Assembly: GCF_964340395.1 (NCBI RefSeq)
Contig: NC_135557.1
Location: 3,285,216 to 3,349,215, forward strand
Source: Glandiceps talaboti
Taxonomy: Eukaryota > Hemichordata > Enteropneusta > Spengelidae
Reading direction: 5' to 3'
Length of the DNA: 64,000 nt
Positions 39,051 to 48,642 of this stretch are shown in pieces. Positions within the stretch are counted from its first letter, which is position 1; each line of letters starts with the position of its first letter. Both the position numbers and the translations under genes were made by a program. The notes below the pieces were generated by a model. That model was not told the origin of the DNA, ran no database searches, and saw only the letters and a program-made list of their open reading frames with translations.

Positions 39051-39932
39051 ATGGAGAAATTTATTGTTGTTATAATGGTCACGGCCTGTGTTCTTTGTCT
39101 GGGCCAGGCAAAATCCACGACAGACAAATATGCTTATTGCCTACGTTTCAATTCATTGGAAGGAATGCCTCTGGACGAATTTCGTGATATTTTGACAGCC
39201 AAATTTCAATACTACTGGCCAAAGAGTGAATTCAATGAAGACTGTTATCACCCTCGTGCCATTAACATATATGCTGTAAAGGGAAATGACTACACTATAA
39301 AAGACTTGACTGGAAAATTCGAAAAGAACGAAATGGTACATAGTTGGCAAGACGAAGGTATAATTGTTATCCAAAATGATCTTTTCAATTTCGGATTCTT
39401 TTCAAAGATTGAACTCATTGGCGAAGATGCACAGATATTGAAAAATTGTCACGTCAGTCGATTGGGAACCATGGACGATGCTTGTTTTGAGTGCAAAGTA
39501 CGATATTCTCTTAAAGAAGCACAGTGTAATTTTGTCAAAATAAGTATTGGCGATTTCGTAGCCTTGGAGTTCGGTCGAGTACTGGGTTATGAAATCAGGC
39601 CTGCTGCAGAAATGAGACCTCGTTTGAGGCGAAGATGTCTGGGTATGTCACCAAAACTTGGTGGATTTAAAACTGAAGACAGTGACAGTGTTGAAAATCA
39701 ATGGGCAATACCCGTCCAAGACACAGACTTGATCAGTAATACTAAAGGGGAAACTGTGGTAACTGAATATCCATGGGAAACAGACTTTACCACTATTAGT
39801 GAAGAGGAAACTGTTGAAACTGAATTTCCAGTGACCGAAGAGGACAGTTCTGATACTTATATTCATAACAAAAGAGAAGTTCTTAGAGGAGACATTTCTA
39901 AGGAAGAGTATTTGTCAATGAGTAACTACTAA
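39051..39932 (+). CDS. secreted 293-aa protein
   Basis: The signal peptide is residues 1-19 from the ATG at 39051 (MEKFIVVIMVTACVLCLGQA). An in-frame ATG seven codons earlier (39030) would only add a short hydrophilic leader, and the TATA-like element near 39010 favours the inner start. The mature part has a folded domain of about 180 residues with six or more cysteines, then a basic RPRLRRRC patch that may be a furin-type site, then an acidic Glu/Thr-rich tail with three near-repeats of ETxxTExPxE. No membrane anchor is seen. Function unknown. Confidence 0.75.
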   Translation: MEKFIVVIMVTACVLCLGQAKSTTDKYAYCLRFNSLEGMPLDEFRDILTAKFQYYWPKSEFNEDCYHPRAINIYAVKGNDYTIKDLTGKFEKNEMVHSWQDEGIIVIQNDLFNFGFFSKIELIGEDAQILKNCHVSRLGTMDDACFECKVRYSLKEAQCNFVKISIGDFVALEFGRVLGYEIRPAAEMRPRLRRRCLGMSPKLGGFKTEDSDSVENQWAIPVQDTDLISNTKGETVVTEYPWETDFTTISEEETVETEFPVTEEDSSDTYIHNKREVLRGDISKEEYLSMSNY

Positions 39933-40671
39933 AGACAAAGAAAGAATGAAACAAACAAACAAATAAATAAATAAATAATAAAGAATTATTAAACAAATTT
40001 GAATGTGTTTTCTATTTATTTCCTCTGTCATGACATACAGGTATCAAAACACCACTACATTTTCATTCTATCAATATTTGCAATCATAACATTACGAATA
40101 ATGTGCCCTCTCTCTCAACATGCCCATATCGTGAAGATGGCATCCTATACGAATACTAAAGGTTGTACATATTGTGACGTCACTTTATTTTATTTATATT
40201 TGACGTTGATGTAGAGTTAAGAAAAGTGATGTCATAACTTTTCCTATTACACGTGTGTTGATCATGTGTCGTGACGTCATATTTTACAAACATTTCTTGT
40301 CGTGAAGATTATGTCGTCACGTTGTCTATCGTGACATGTCGTATCTCTTAACATGCCCATATCATGTCGTTGGCATAGATGACGTCACTTTATTTTATTT
40401 ATATTTGACGTTGATGTAGAGTTAAGAAAAGTGATGTCATACTTTTCCTGTCTCTCAACAGGTCAATTACACGTGTGTTGATCATGTGTCGTGACGTCAT
40501 ATTTTACAAATATTTCTTGTCGTGAAGATTGTGTCGTCACGTGATTTCGTCACGTCGTCTATCGTGACGTGTCGTGCCTCTCAACATGCCCATATCATGT
40601 CGTTGGCATCCTATATAAGTAGGTGAGATCTTAAAACCACTCATTCTGCCTGTCTGGCTGTCAGCTGAAAC
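39933..40671. promoter_or_regulatory. intergenic with duplicated GACGTC-rich block
   Basis: No gene is seen. A block starting TGACGTCACTTTATTTT at 40175 recurs at 40380 with an 18-bp insert in the second copy. Both hold ACACGTGTGTTGATCATG, GTGACGTCATATTTTAC and GTCGTCACG elements. GACGTC or CGTCAC cores occur about ten times in 450 bp. TATATAAG lies at about 40612-40619 before the 579-aa gene. Strong enhancer-like architecture suggests an abundant or immediate transcript. Confidence 0.65.
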
Positions 40672-42411
40672 ATGGACATGGAGCAATTGGAATTTGGTCC
40701 CATTACATCTGATCTGTTGAAACTCTATTTCGATGACGATGTTCAGGTGTCTGACCTGTGCACTCGGGAGTACAAAATGTTGTCTCTGGGCGATCTCCTA
40801 TGCAAGACTGGAAACGGTGTCAATGGTTTTGTATCTGACGGGTGTTGGAAAGAGATGTCTCCCACAGAGATCAAAAAGGGAGATGTTGCCCTTTTCATGA
40901 AGAAACTAGTCTATACACCTTTCTTTGCAAGCATTGCAAAACGCATAGTGAAAACTGTGAGAGCCCAATCCTGTGCAAATTTCACGCACATGCTGAAAGA
41001 CGTGGGACACAAACTCGTGGACAAAATCGAAAAGGTTGATGTTGCATCCGCTAACGATATCTTTCATGTGACTGATGTTCAACTCACTCCAAAGTTGAAA
41101 AAAGGTGGCGACAACAATAACGATATTTATGCTCATTACGATGTGACATTCACCTTTGGTGATCATGCCAAGATTGCCGAAGGTACTGAGCATGACTTAG
41201 ATGTTGTTACTGTCACACCGACTAACTCTCGGCCTCCTTGGAGCTCTCAGGTGTTGAAACTTGGTACGGCACATTTGAGTTTTGCCGATATATCATTCAA
41301 GGGTAACTTCTGTGCCACTGATACCGAGCATGCAGAAGTGAAGTCTCGTTTGGAAGCAAGAGGTATCAGTGCTATGAATGCTTCGAATTTGCGTAACGTG
41401 TATGATGCTCGCTACACGTTGGGAACAACCAGTCGTTTTGGCAGCCTGGGCAATCTCAAAAGCATCAAACTGCATCTCATTTACCTCTATGTGCAGTGTG
41501 CCTACATGTACATCTTGATGATGATGGAAAGGGGAAGCAGCTTCTATACAGATGTCAGACCCAAAGGGAAATTCAATGTGGCAACATTCTCACACCTCTT
41601 TGCTCAGGAAGTCAGAAGACTGTATTATGGAGAGAATGACAATGTGGGTCGAAAACTTAAGTTGACTGATGAAGCAACTGCTGCTGTCTACAACAAGTTC
41701 ATGTCTAGCATATGTATACGATTGAAGAACAAAGATACTAGAGAAATTGGGGACCACAATCTGAAGCTGCTGAAACAAGAAAACATGTACGTGAGAGACA
41801 AGAAAGTTTACCAGACCATGGATCATGTGTTTGATATCATGACTAGTCACAACTGTATCTACAAGCCCTTGGATGTCTCATTTCATCCTGCTGTTGTACC
41901 ACCTAGAGACGACAGTTGTATCAAGGTACCTCACAGTGTAAGAAAGGACCTGGGGAAGAGAGATGGTCATGTTCTTCCCCCAGATTCTGCCAATGTCTCG
42001 TTCAGAATAATCTGTTATGCTAGTAACAGGTGTAAAAAAAACATCATCGTGAGCTCGGTTCCAGAGTCGATCCACGTGATACCTTGGAAGTTTCTGTATG
42101 AGAAACCAATGCAGAAGTCCGAATCCAAGAGTGCCGATGATCTTGACAAACGAGTGGCTGTAGCCTACGTGAAAGGATTGGCAATTGGACTGGGAAACGA
42201 GGCCGATGCCTGTGAGATGCTTGGTCTTGACTTCAACGAGTACAGTGCCCTTGTTGCTGAAGACAGAGAGTGTCTACTGGACGAGAGCTACGACGTTGCA
42301 CTTGTCAAGAGTTTGGCACCTGACATGGAAGGTGAAGAATTGGTATGCAAGACTTTGGGATACAACTACGAAGACTACAAATCAGTTGCCAAACGTTTGA
42401 AGATAGCTTGA
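40672..42411 (+). CDS. unknown 579-aa protein with C-terminal repeat pair
   Basis: I do not recognise the body, which looks folded and cytosolic with no membrane segment. The last 75 residues hold two copies of a motif of about 35 residues: VAVAYVKGLAIGLGNEADACEMLGLDFNEY and VALVKSLAPDMEGEELVCKTLGYNYEDY. They look like small helical domains, possibly of the UBA/CUE or death-fold size class, though this is speculative. The GACGTC-rich duplicated promoter suggests high expression. AATAAA is at about 42470. Confidence 0.75.
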   Translation: MDMEQLEFGPITSDLLKLYFDDDVQVSDLCTREYKMLSLGDLLCKTGNGVNGFVSDGCWKEMSPTEIKKGDVALFMKKLVYTPFFASIAKRIVKTVRAQSCANFTHMLKDVGHKLVDKIEKVDVASANDIFHVTDVQLTPKLKKGGDNNNDIYAHYDVTFTFGDHAKIAEGTEHDLDVVTVTPTNSRPPWSSQVLKLGTAHLSFADISFKGNFCATDTEHAEVKSRLEARGISAMNASNLRNVYDARYTLGTTSRFGSLGNLKSIKLHLIYLYVQCAYMYILMMMERGSSFYTDVRPKGKFNVATFSHLFAQEVRRLYYGENDNVGRKLKLTDEATAAVYNKFMSSICIRLKNKDTREIGDHNLKLLKQENMYVRDKKVYQTMDHVFDIMTSHNCIYKPLDVSFHPAVVPPRDDSCIKVPHSVRKDLGKRDGHVLPPDSANVSFRIICYASNRCKKNIIVSSVPESIHVIPWKFLYEKPMQKSESKSADDLDKRVAVAYVKGLAIGLGNEADACEMLGLDFNEYSALVAEDRECLLDESYDVALVKSLAPDMEGEELVCKTLGYNYEDYKSVAKRLKIA

Positions 42412-42527
42412 GTGTTGTTTTGTGTACTATTCAATTGGGTATGTTAGTTGTTATTGCCGTGTTATGAAAATAAATCACAAATAAACAAACATCAGAGTGT
42501 ATTGCTTTTTCTTGTTATTTTTATTTC

Positions 42528-43130
42528 TTAACGATCCTCACATCTGTTGAAACACGACCAAGCTAGCCATAACACAAAGGCCATGGCTAAATCGTCCCTT
42601 TTATTTGTACCCTTACCACTGAAGGAAAGTTTCCCATCCACTTTAATCGATCGTTTAAAATCACGCAACTGAGTAAGCAGAGCTTCCATGACAAGTTTTT
42701 CGTCGTCCTGATTAGGTTCTCTCAATAAACTCGTGCCAGCACATGGGTTCTGTAAACATTTTCCAATGGTGACTATACTATTACTAAACGATACTAAGTC
42801 ATTGGCAATAAGCATTTGTGCAAGATGAACGAGATTGGCCTTGTTCCTTGTCCATATACCCGTTTTCATATTCCCGTCCCGACCAGTTTCTTTCTCTATA
42901 TCAATCGTCACACCTTGGTGCAAGAAATGTTTTTCTAGCTCACTAGCCATTAGGGCAGCATGTGCATGCGAAGTGTTTCTCTCTATGTATACACGAATGG
43001 GTCGTTGTCTTAGCTTAGGGAACTGTTGAAGACTGTACTCGATCGATCTTATGCACAGGAGGCTGTGTTTGGGTAGCAGTTGTTCTATGTCTTCTTGAGT
43101 TTCGGCAATTACGTGATCCAATGAAAGTAT
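42528..43130 (-). CDS. terminase large subunit, exon 3 (nuclease C-part)
   Basis: This exon holds the end of the RNase H-like nuclease of the packaging terminase. It has the acidic motif RVYIERN (catalytic Glu position in UL15 proteins) and the final KRDDLAMAFVLW motif (catalytic Asp pair). The acceptor is a pyrimidine tract ending in GTTACGTCAG at 43131-43140, and the exon starts in phase 0. The frame can be extended back to a TTG at 43142, but there is no ATG there, so splicing is required. It is joined to exon 2 across a 760-bp intron that contains an opposite-strand gene, much as HSV UL15 hosts UL16/UL17. Confidence 0.9.
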   Translation of the reverse strand: MLSLDHVIAETQEDIEQLLPKHSLLCIRSIEYSLQQFPKLRQRPIRVYIERNTSHAHAALMASELEKHFLHQGVTIDIEKETGRDGNMKTGIWTRNKANLVHLAQMLIANDLVSFSNSIVTIGKCLQNPCAGTSLLREPNQDDEKLVMEALLTQLRDFKRSIKVDGKLSFSGKGTNKRDDLAMAFVLWLAWSCFNRCEDR

Positions 43131-43201
43131 CTGACGTAACAAAAGAGATAAAAATTAGAAAAGCAGAGTGAAATAGTCGTCTAGCTTCATTTCATGCAAA
43201 G

Positions 43202-43876
43202 ATGGCCATGCTGACCACTTCGTTTCATCTCAATCTGTTCTCTATGGAACATTTAAAGCGAAGGAGACAACATTTCTTTGAATGGAAGTACCAATTGGAC
43301 AGGGAATTCCATTTGCATTTTCTGCAGTGTCATGGAAAAGAGGACAAAAGACCTGTTTCGACTCGAGTTCTTATCACAGAGCTAGGCAGAGAAACGGGTT
43401 CCCTGTACATAGGAAAAGACATAAACACATATCTTGCCAAAAAAATGACATGTACTGTTGCATTCGAAACATGCAGGTTACTAGAGCAACTTGAACAGTG
43501 TGCTGAAGATCAAAGAGATGGTCGTTTGCAAGTGTTGGAGGCCAAACTTTACATGGCTATTGAAATGTTTGCCATAACAATGGTGAAATCGGTAGAAGAA
43601 GAATACCGAGCCGATACTCCTCCAGCTTACCTGTGGATAATAGATGTCATACAAAAAGCTGTACTCGACCTACTCGTTTGTAATCCCTCCCAAGCATCAT
43701 GTGAAGGAAATCCATTGTTGGGGGCTGTCAATCACATTTCCACAATAGTAACAAGCATGTTGCAACCTCCGTCTGACATTGTAATAGTATGCCCTTCCCC
43801 CACAGTGGAAATACCACAAGAAATTTGTCATTTGTTTGACGAAAAATCCAAGCAGACACGCATACCACTTCTCTGA
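43202..43876 (+). CDS. unknown 224-aa protein inside terminase intron
   Basis: I do not recognise this soluble protein. It lies entirely within the intron between terminase exons 2 and 3 (43131-43890) on the other strand, the position held by capsid-associated genes in other herpesviruses. The sequence looks helical, with conserved-looking Cys at about 82, 89, 99, 162 and 167. A capsid or packaging accessory role is plausible from position only. Confidence 0.75.
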   Translation: MAMLTTSFHLNLFSMEHLKRRRQHFFEWKYQLDREFHLHFLQCHGKEDKRPVSTRVLITELGRETGSLYIGKDINTYLAKKMTCTVAFETCRLLEQLEQCAEDQRDGRLQVLEAKLYMAIEMFAITMVKSVEEEYRADTPPAYLWIIDVIQKAVLDLLVCNPSQASCEGNPLLGAVNHISTIVTSMLQPPSDIVIVCPSPTVEIPQEICHLFDEKSKQTRIPLL

Positions 43877-43890
43877 CATAGCATACTTAC

Positions 43891-44457
43891 TATACGTTGG
43901 CCTCCACAGACAATGCCCCCAACAAAACCAATGCCAGAAACATTGGATGGAGTGGGGTCTATGGTGATGCAAAGTCCTGATGTACACGACAATAGAATGT
44001 CATCATTTACAAAGATACGCCTCTCGGCCAGATGATCGAGAGTGGTGTCAGCAAACAGTTTTTCTATGGACGTGTCTGCAAAATCAGCAATCCCTAGACA
44101 CTCGAGTTCATAAGACCCCTTGGCCAGGATGTCCATCAGCAATCGGACAGGATTGCCTTCACTGCCATCAATGTGACGAGGGACAAGATGGCTTTTGTGA
44201 ATGCAAACTCCTCTAAGACCTTTACTCACACATTCTTCACACATGTACGTCTGCACTATGCTTTTGACGAGTGGTCGACCATTCCAAGACAATTCCAGCA
44301 GTCGACTTGACCAGTGGTCTCTGTTCGTCATTGAAGACGTGAATAACACCGACACGTTCTTTGGTTGAAAGATAGGGGCTGAGGTGATTAAAGAAGTCTG
44401 TTTCACCCATGGGAATTCGTCCACCCAGCCAAATGTGCAACCTGCTCCTCTTGATGC
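43891..44457 (-). CDS. terminase large subunit, exon 2
   Basis: This exon of 189 codons carries the Walker B segment (GWVDEF at the start), the coupling motif region (VLFTSSMTNRDHW) and the first nuclease Asp (LCITIDPTPSNVSGIGFVGG, as in the DPA motif of UL15). The acceptor is a T/C tract of GAAA repeats on the plus strand ending in TATTAG (44458-44463), and the donor is GTAAGT (43885-43890). Both ends are phase 0, which fits exon 1 (4360-5187) and exon 3 exactly. No ATG begins the frame and a stop codon immediately precedes the acceptor, so it cannot be expressed alone. Confidence 0.9.
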
Positions 44458-44604
44458 CTAATAGAAAGAAAGAAAGAAAGAAAGAAAGAAAAGATAAAAA
44501 AAAGAGATTAATATGCAAATTTAACCTCGTACGACATGAAATAACAGAGTAGTTGCATGGCCTTATTAAAAGATATGCTTTATTAGTTGATGACTCATTA
44601 ATAC

Positions 44605-45486
44605 ATGGAATCGCAAACGAGAAACACGTATATACAACAGAGTGGCATTGAAGTCTGGTACATTGTACCCTTTCACATGTGCACAGAGAAGTGTACACTG
44701 GTTAATCCCTTTGGCAGAGGACAACACTACATATGTACGGAATCCTTACAGTATCACAATTGCAATGGAGAAAACCGAGGTTGTTCCCTTGTCTTTTCCG
44801 AAGATGCACTTGTTTGTCGATTGACTGGTCGGTCTCACAAAAAAGGTGTATATGTAGGACTTGACCGACCACTGTATCCCTCTATTACACCCATCAATAG
44901 CGACACAAGAAGCCAAACTTTTGTCAAGAGGTCCAATGCTATTTTTAAGACAGTTGCACCTGTCCTGACAAAACTCTATAACCCTTCAAATCGAAATGAG
45001 TACAACAACTTGGAACGCATACAGAATTTGTCAGTTGATGACCTGTTTGCAGCTATTCAAATGAATGTCTTTAAAAAGCGAATCTCTTTACCAATGGCTT
45101 TGACGAAATGTCTCTATAGTAGTGAAACGTACCATCTGAAAAGAATCCACTGTCGGTTCTCTGAATTACTGGCCCTCGAATCGAGTGTAAGGGATATACT
45201 GAAAGTCGTCTTGCAGCACGCTTCACGAAGTCATTTATCATTTCTCTGTATTCATCCAGAAGCAACTGTTGTCTATGTCCTGACATGTGTTCTTGAAGGT
45301 TTTGGTCATGGAAGTAGAAACATTTTTGATGAGAATCGTCACAAACAAATGGGCCCCATGCCTTTGGACAGACATTTATATCAAATATTCAACATACATG
45401 TCAGGAAATTAACTCAATGTGCTAAAATATTGCAAACCATTATGACATCAGCCCCTTGTTTGAGAGCACTTGAGAAAATAAAATAA
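44605..45486 (+). CDS. 293-aa protein with Cys/His N-terminal cluster
   Basis: Residues 23-75 hold a Cys/His cluster ending in C-x-LTG (HMCTEKCT, HYICTE, HNCNGENRGC, VCRLTGRSH). This pattern recalls the conserved cysteine region of the HCMV UL92 / KSHV ORF31 late-gene factors, but the match is weak and unproven. The rest is helical. It lies just upstream of terminase exon 2 on the opposite strand, in a position where it may sit in an intron. If it is a UL92-like factor, it would help transcribe late genes. Confidence 0.72.
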   Translation: MESQTRNTYIQQSGIEVWYIVPFHMCTEKCTLVNPFGRGQHYICTESLQYHNCNGENRGCSLVFSEDALVCRLTGRSHKKGVYVGLDRPLYPSITPINSDTRSQTFVKRSNAIFKTVAPVLTKLYNPSNRNEYNNLERIQNLSVDDLFAAIQMNVFKKRISLPMALTKCLYSSETYHLKRIHCRFSELLALESSVRDILKVVLQHASRSHLSFLCIHPEATVVYVLTCVLEGFGHGSRNIFDENRHKQMGPMPLDRHLYQIFNIHVRKLTQCAKILQTIMTSAPCLRALEKIK

Positions 45487-45534
45487 AATAATTATTGAAA
45501 AAACACACGCATACAATGCATTCTCTTGTCTTGT

Positions 45535-46359
45535 TTATTTATTCTGTTCAAGCATTATATCGAAATGGTCAGCACACATTCTAAGATGTATAGGTGCTTT
45601 GGCAGCATCTATTCCTTTCAATCTATTTGTTGTGTCCAATTCCAGAATTAAGGCTTTGTTTCCTTTCCTACTGTCCCTCCCATAAATTTTGATTGGAAGG
45701 CTTAGCATTTGGCTGGCACATACAATTTCGATGGTCATTGCTGCATGAGGTTCATTACTGAGTAAGTGTTTTATACTTTGTTCGAGTGTTTGAAATCCTC
45801 CAAGTAGAAATTTACCCCGCCCAAAATCTTCCAACAGTTGTTCTTTTTGGGTATCGTCCAGATTGTCCATATATGCTCCAAGATTTTGCCTGAACTCTGT
45901 GGCTTCCCATTCCAGGTTGTCAACAACTGTTGAATTACTCCATCTTCTATCCACATAGTTCTGAATGTAGCTTTGATTTCTTGCAACAACACAGCAGCGA
46001 AAGAAGCATGCATCGTTTATGCCACTTATCTGTATGATATGCCAGATCTTACCATCAATACTTGTGTCTTTGGGTAGTTTACTAAATTTGTTACTTTTAC
46101 TGATTGTTTGTTTTTTGTTGTGTGTTTTCTTAGGAATTTTAACCACCGGTACTTGCAGCGTTTCACATTGAACAGGTGTTTTGTTTTGTTTTTGGGATGT
46201 GGTTTTGGGATGAGAGTTTTTGTAACTTTTGTTGTCAACAGGATGGACGTTTTGTTTGCTATATCCCATTCGCTTCATTAACATAGATCTCTTCTTGTTC
46301 TGCCTCTTTTCGAGCAAACGAGCCCATTTCATCTGTGGACGAAAGGTTGTGGAGTGCAT
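45535..46359 (-). CDS. OTU-like cysteine protease (deubiquitinase)
   Basis: The first 100 residues are Lys/Arg/Ser-rich and disordered. Residues 105-270 match the OTU fold: ISGINDACFFR carries the nucleophile Cys118 (OTUs have D-G/N-S/N-C-LFR; here the Asp three before Cys is Asn, with Asp next to it). Then comes AAMTIEIVCASQMLSLPIKIY, matching the E-I/L-x-A/x-S helix, and the terminal CADHFDIM holds the catalytic His265. OTU enzymes cleave ubiquitin or ISG15-like chains. Viral OTUs elsewhere suppress innate immunity. Activity depends on the unusual N-D-A-C site. Confidence 0.8.
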   Translation of the reverse strand: MHSTTFRPQMKWARLLEKRQNKKRSMLMKRMGYSKQNVHPVDNKSYKNSHPKTTSQKQNKTPVQCETLQVPVVKIPKKTHNKKQTISKSNKFSKLPKDTSIDGKIWHIIQISGINDACFFRCCVVARNQSYIQNYVDRRWSNSTVVDNLEWEATEFRQNLGAYMDNLDDTQKEQLLEDFGRGKFLLGGFQTLEQSIKHLLSNEPHAAMTIEIVCASQMLSLPIKIYGRDSRKGNKALILELDTTNRLKGIDAAKAPIHLRMCADHFDIMLEQNK

Positions 46360-46487
46360 GTCAATTGTTTATTTTTTTACATGGTGTGCTGACTTTTCCC
46401 CATAAATACAGACGTTTTGTGTGTTTCTAAAAGGAATGGGGATATTTACGCACCTGTATTTACCTCACTACAATGTAAGGATTTGTC

Positions 46488-48599
46488 ATGACGACAAGGA
46501 ACAGCAAGAAAAGGGTTAGGACTACAACACCAGATGAGGACAACACCAGTGACGATGATTTCACAAATGATGGCACAGGGAATAGCAAACGTCGGGTGTG
46601 TCGATCTGGCAACAGAATCGAGTCCGAATTACTACAAAGTGAAAATCCTATTTGTCGACTCAATAGGATTTTAGCAACAGGATTCGATAATGGTTTTGAT
46701 GTGTTCACAAAAACAGGCCTTAAGTTTCATGCAAGAGGGTGTGCTGCAGATTTTATCAAGTGCCTCCTGCAGGTACCAGACAGTGTCGTATCCGACAACA
46801 AGGATTTGAAATTGTTGTTGAATGCATACAAGAGACTGTTGCAAGTATACAAGGACGTGTCAAAAGGCTCAAAGAATGGGGTTCCACCCAACAGCTTAAA
46901 TAGAATCATGTACATGTTGGTGTTTGGTGGGGGATTTCTTTTAAAAAAAAATTCGAATCACAACCAGTTTATTACATTCACGAATTCAACAGAAAAGTTT
47001 GGCAGGTACGATTACACAAAAGTGGTGTGTTACAAGAACATGCGGAGTTTGCCAGGTGCAACATCGTACAGTGGAAGAGATAGCGAAGAAGGTTTCGAAG
47101 TGAGCTATGAAAAAGCCAAATCCGTTCGCCAAACGTTTACTGCCTATGCTGCAGCCAAATTCATTGAACAACAAAGACAACTGCTTGCCACTGAGGGTGT
47201 ACAAGCCAAACAAATCACTGAGCTGAGAGACATATGTTCACTGTTGTGCAGGTACGAAAGAGGTACGTCATACCGTTTCTTTGAATACATCCACAAGACT
47301 GTAAGACAAGAAATGCCTGGATTCTTCACACTGTTGGTTGCAAGGGTTCATGCAATGGTTTTCCATTCTCTTGAACAAGTCGATGCGAACCTAAATATGT
47401 ATCCATACCTTTGGAGTTTTGTATATGGTGATTGTGAAAATGCTTTGCGTTTGTCCAGCGATGCCCACACAGATAGGAATGAATTGCTGAAAATGATCAC
47501 CAAACTATACAGAGAACACTCGGAAAACAAGTACTTTGACAACTTTCTGACATCCTTTCCTCATTTGGGTGTGCCAAACAGTATCAAAGATGGTACATTC
47601 GAAAGTATTCGCAGTGCTATTCATTCCATTGCCAAAGGGGTTCAGGAAATGTTTGGAATGCACAAAGATAGTCACATGCACATCGACTTCAATCAGCTCT
47701 TTGGCCAAATGGCAACGTTCTTGAAAGGGAATGACAATCACATTATCAAGACAAACATGGTTGTGCAGAGAGCTTTAGAGGAACTTTTAAAACAAGACAC
47801 GAATAGTCCATCTACGACATTGCTGTTCGACTCTGACAAAATGGGGCAACTGAAATGTGGTCACACTGAGGCCAATTGGGTGGCATTGGTGTATGGTGGT
47901 TTTTGTGTCACTTCTGACATAGAAAACAGTGCAAATCAGAGACAAAATAAGCTTGTCAGGACCACAGACAGTACACAGAGATACGGTCTATCTGGTGAGC
48001 GTATGAACAACCAACAGTACGAACGGATGAAAAAAAATGAACCATGGTCACGTGAGCACACTGCCGAAGTCGTTACTTCGAATAGCGAAGACACTGAATT
48101 GTACACAGTGTCAGATGCCAGTGTCGTTGTTTCAGAAAATTCATTAGATTTCAATGATGATGATGACATAACGTTAATCAGTGACCCCAGTCCACAACAT
48201 GGTGGTGAAATGCAGGACTATTGTCCAAATGTTTCAGACGACGAAACACAGTTGAATACAGAGACACCACCATTTGAACTAGGTTCACACGAATCTGTAC
48301 ACAGTGGAGACGATAATGAAACACAGTTGAACACAGATGCACAACTAATTGGACTGGGTTCAAACATTTCAGTACATAGCAATGATTTTGATGACGACGA
48401 CGACACACAAATGGACATGGCGGCACAGGGACTTGAACTCAGTACACACGTGTCAGTACTAGACAATGTAGAAACACAGTTGTACCTAGAGGCACAACCA
48501 GTAGAAGTATCTCCACATGTGTCAGTACATGATGATGAACCACAGACACAACCACTTGAAAAAGGTTCACATACACCAGTACATGCTGTTGCTAATGAT

Positions 48600-48642
<43 letters not shown>

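Noticed and set aside
44462-44493. GAAA microsatellite as an independent element
   Set aside because: On the minus strand it is the pyrimidine tract of the exon 2 acceptor, so it has a simple explanation.
44237-44698. 153-codon minus-strand frame
   Set aside because: It overlaps terminase exon 2 in another frame and runs through the GAAA tract used as the splice acceptor.
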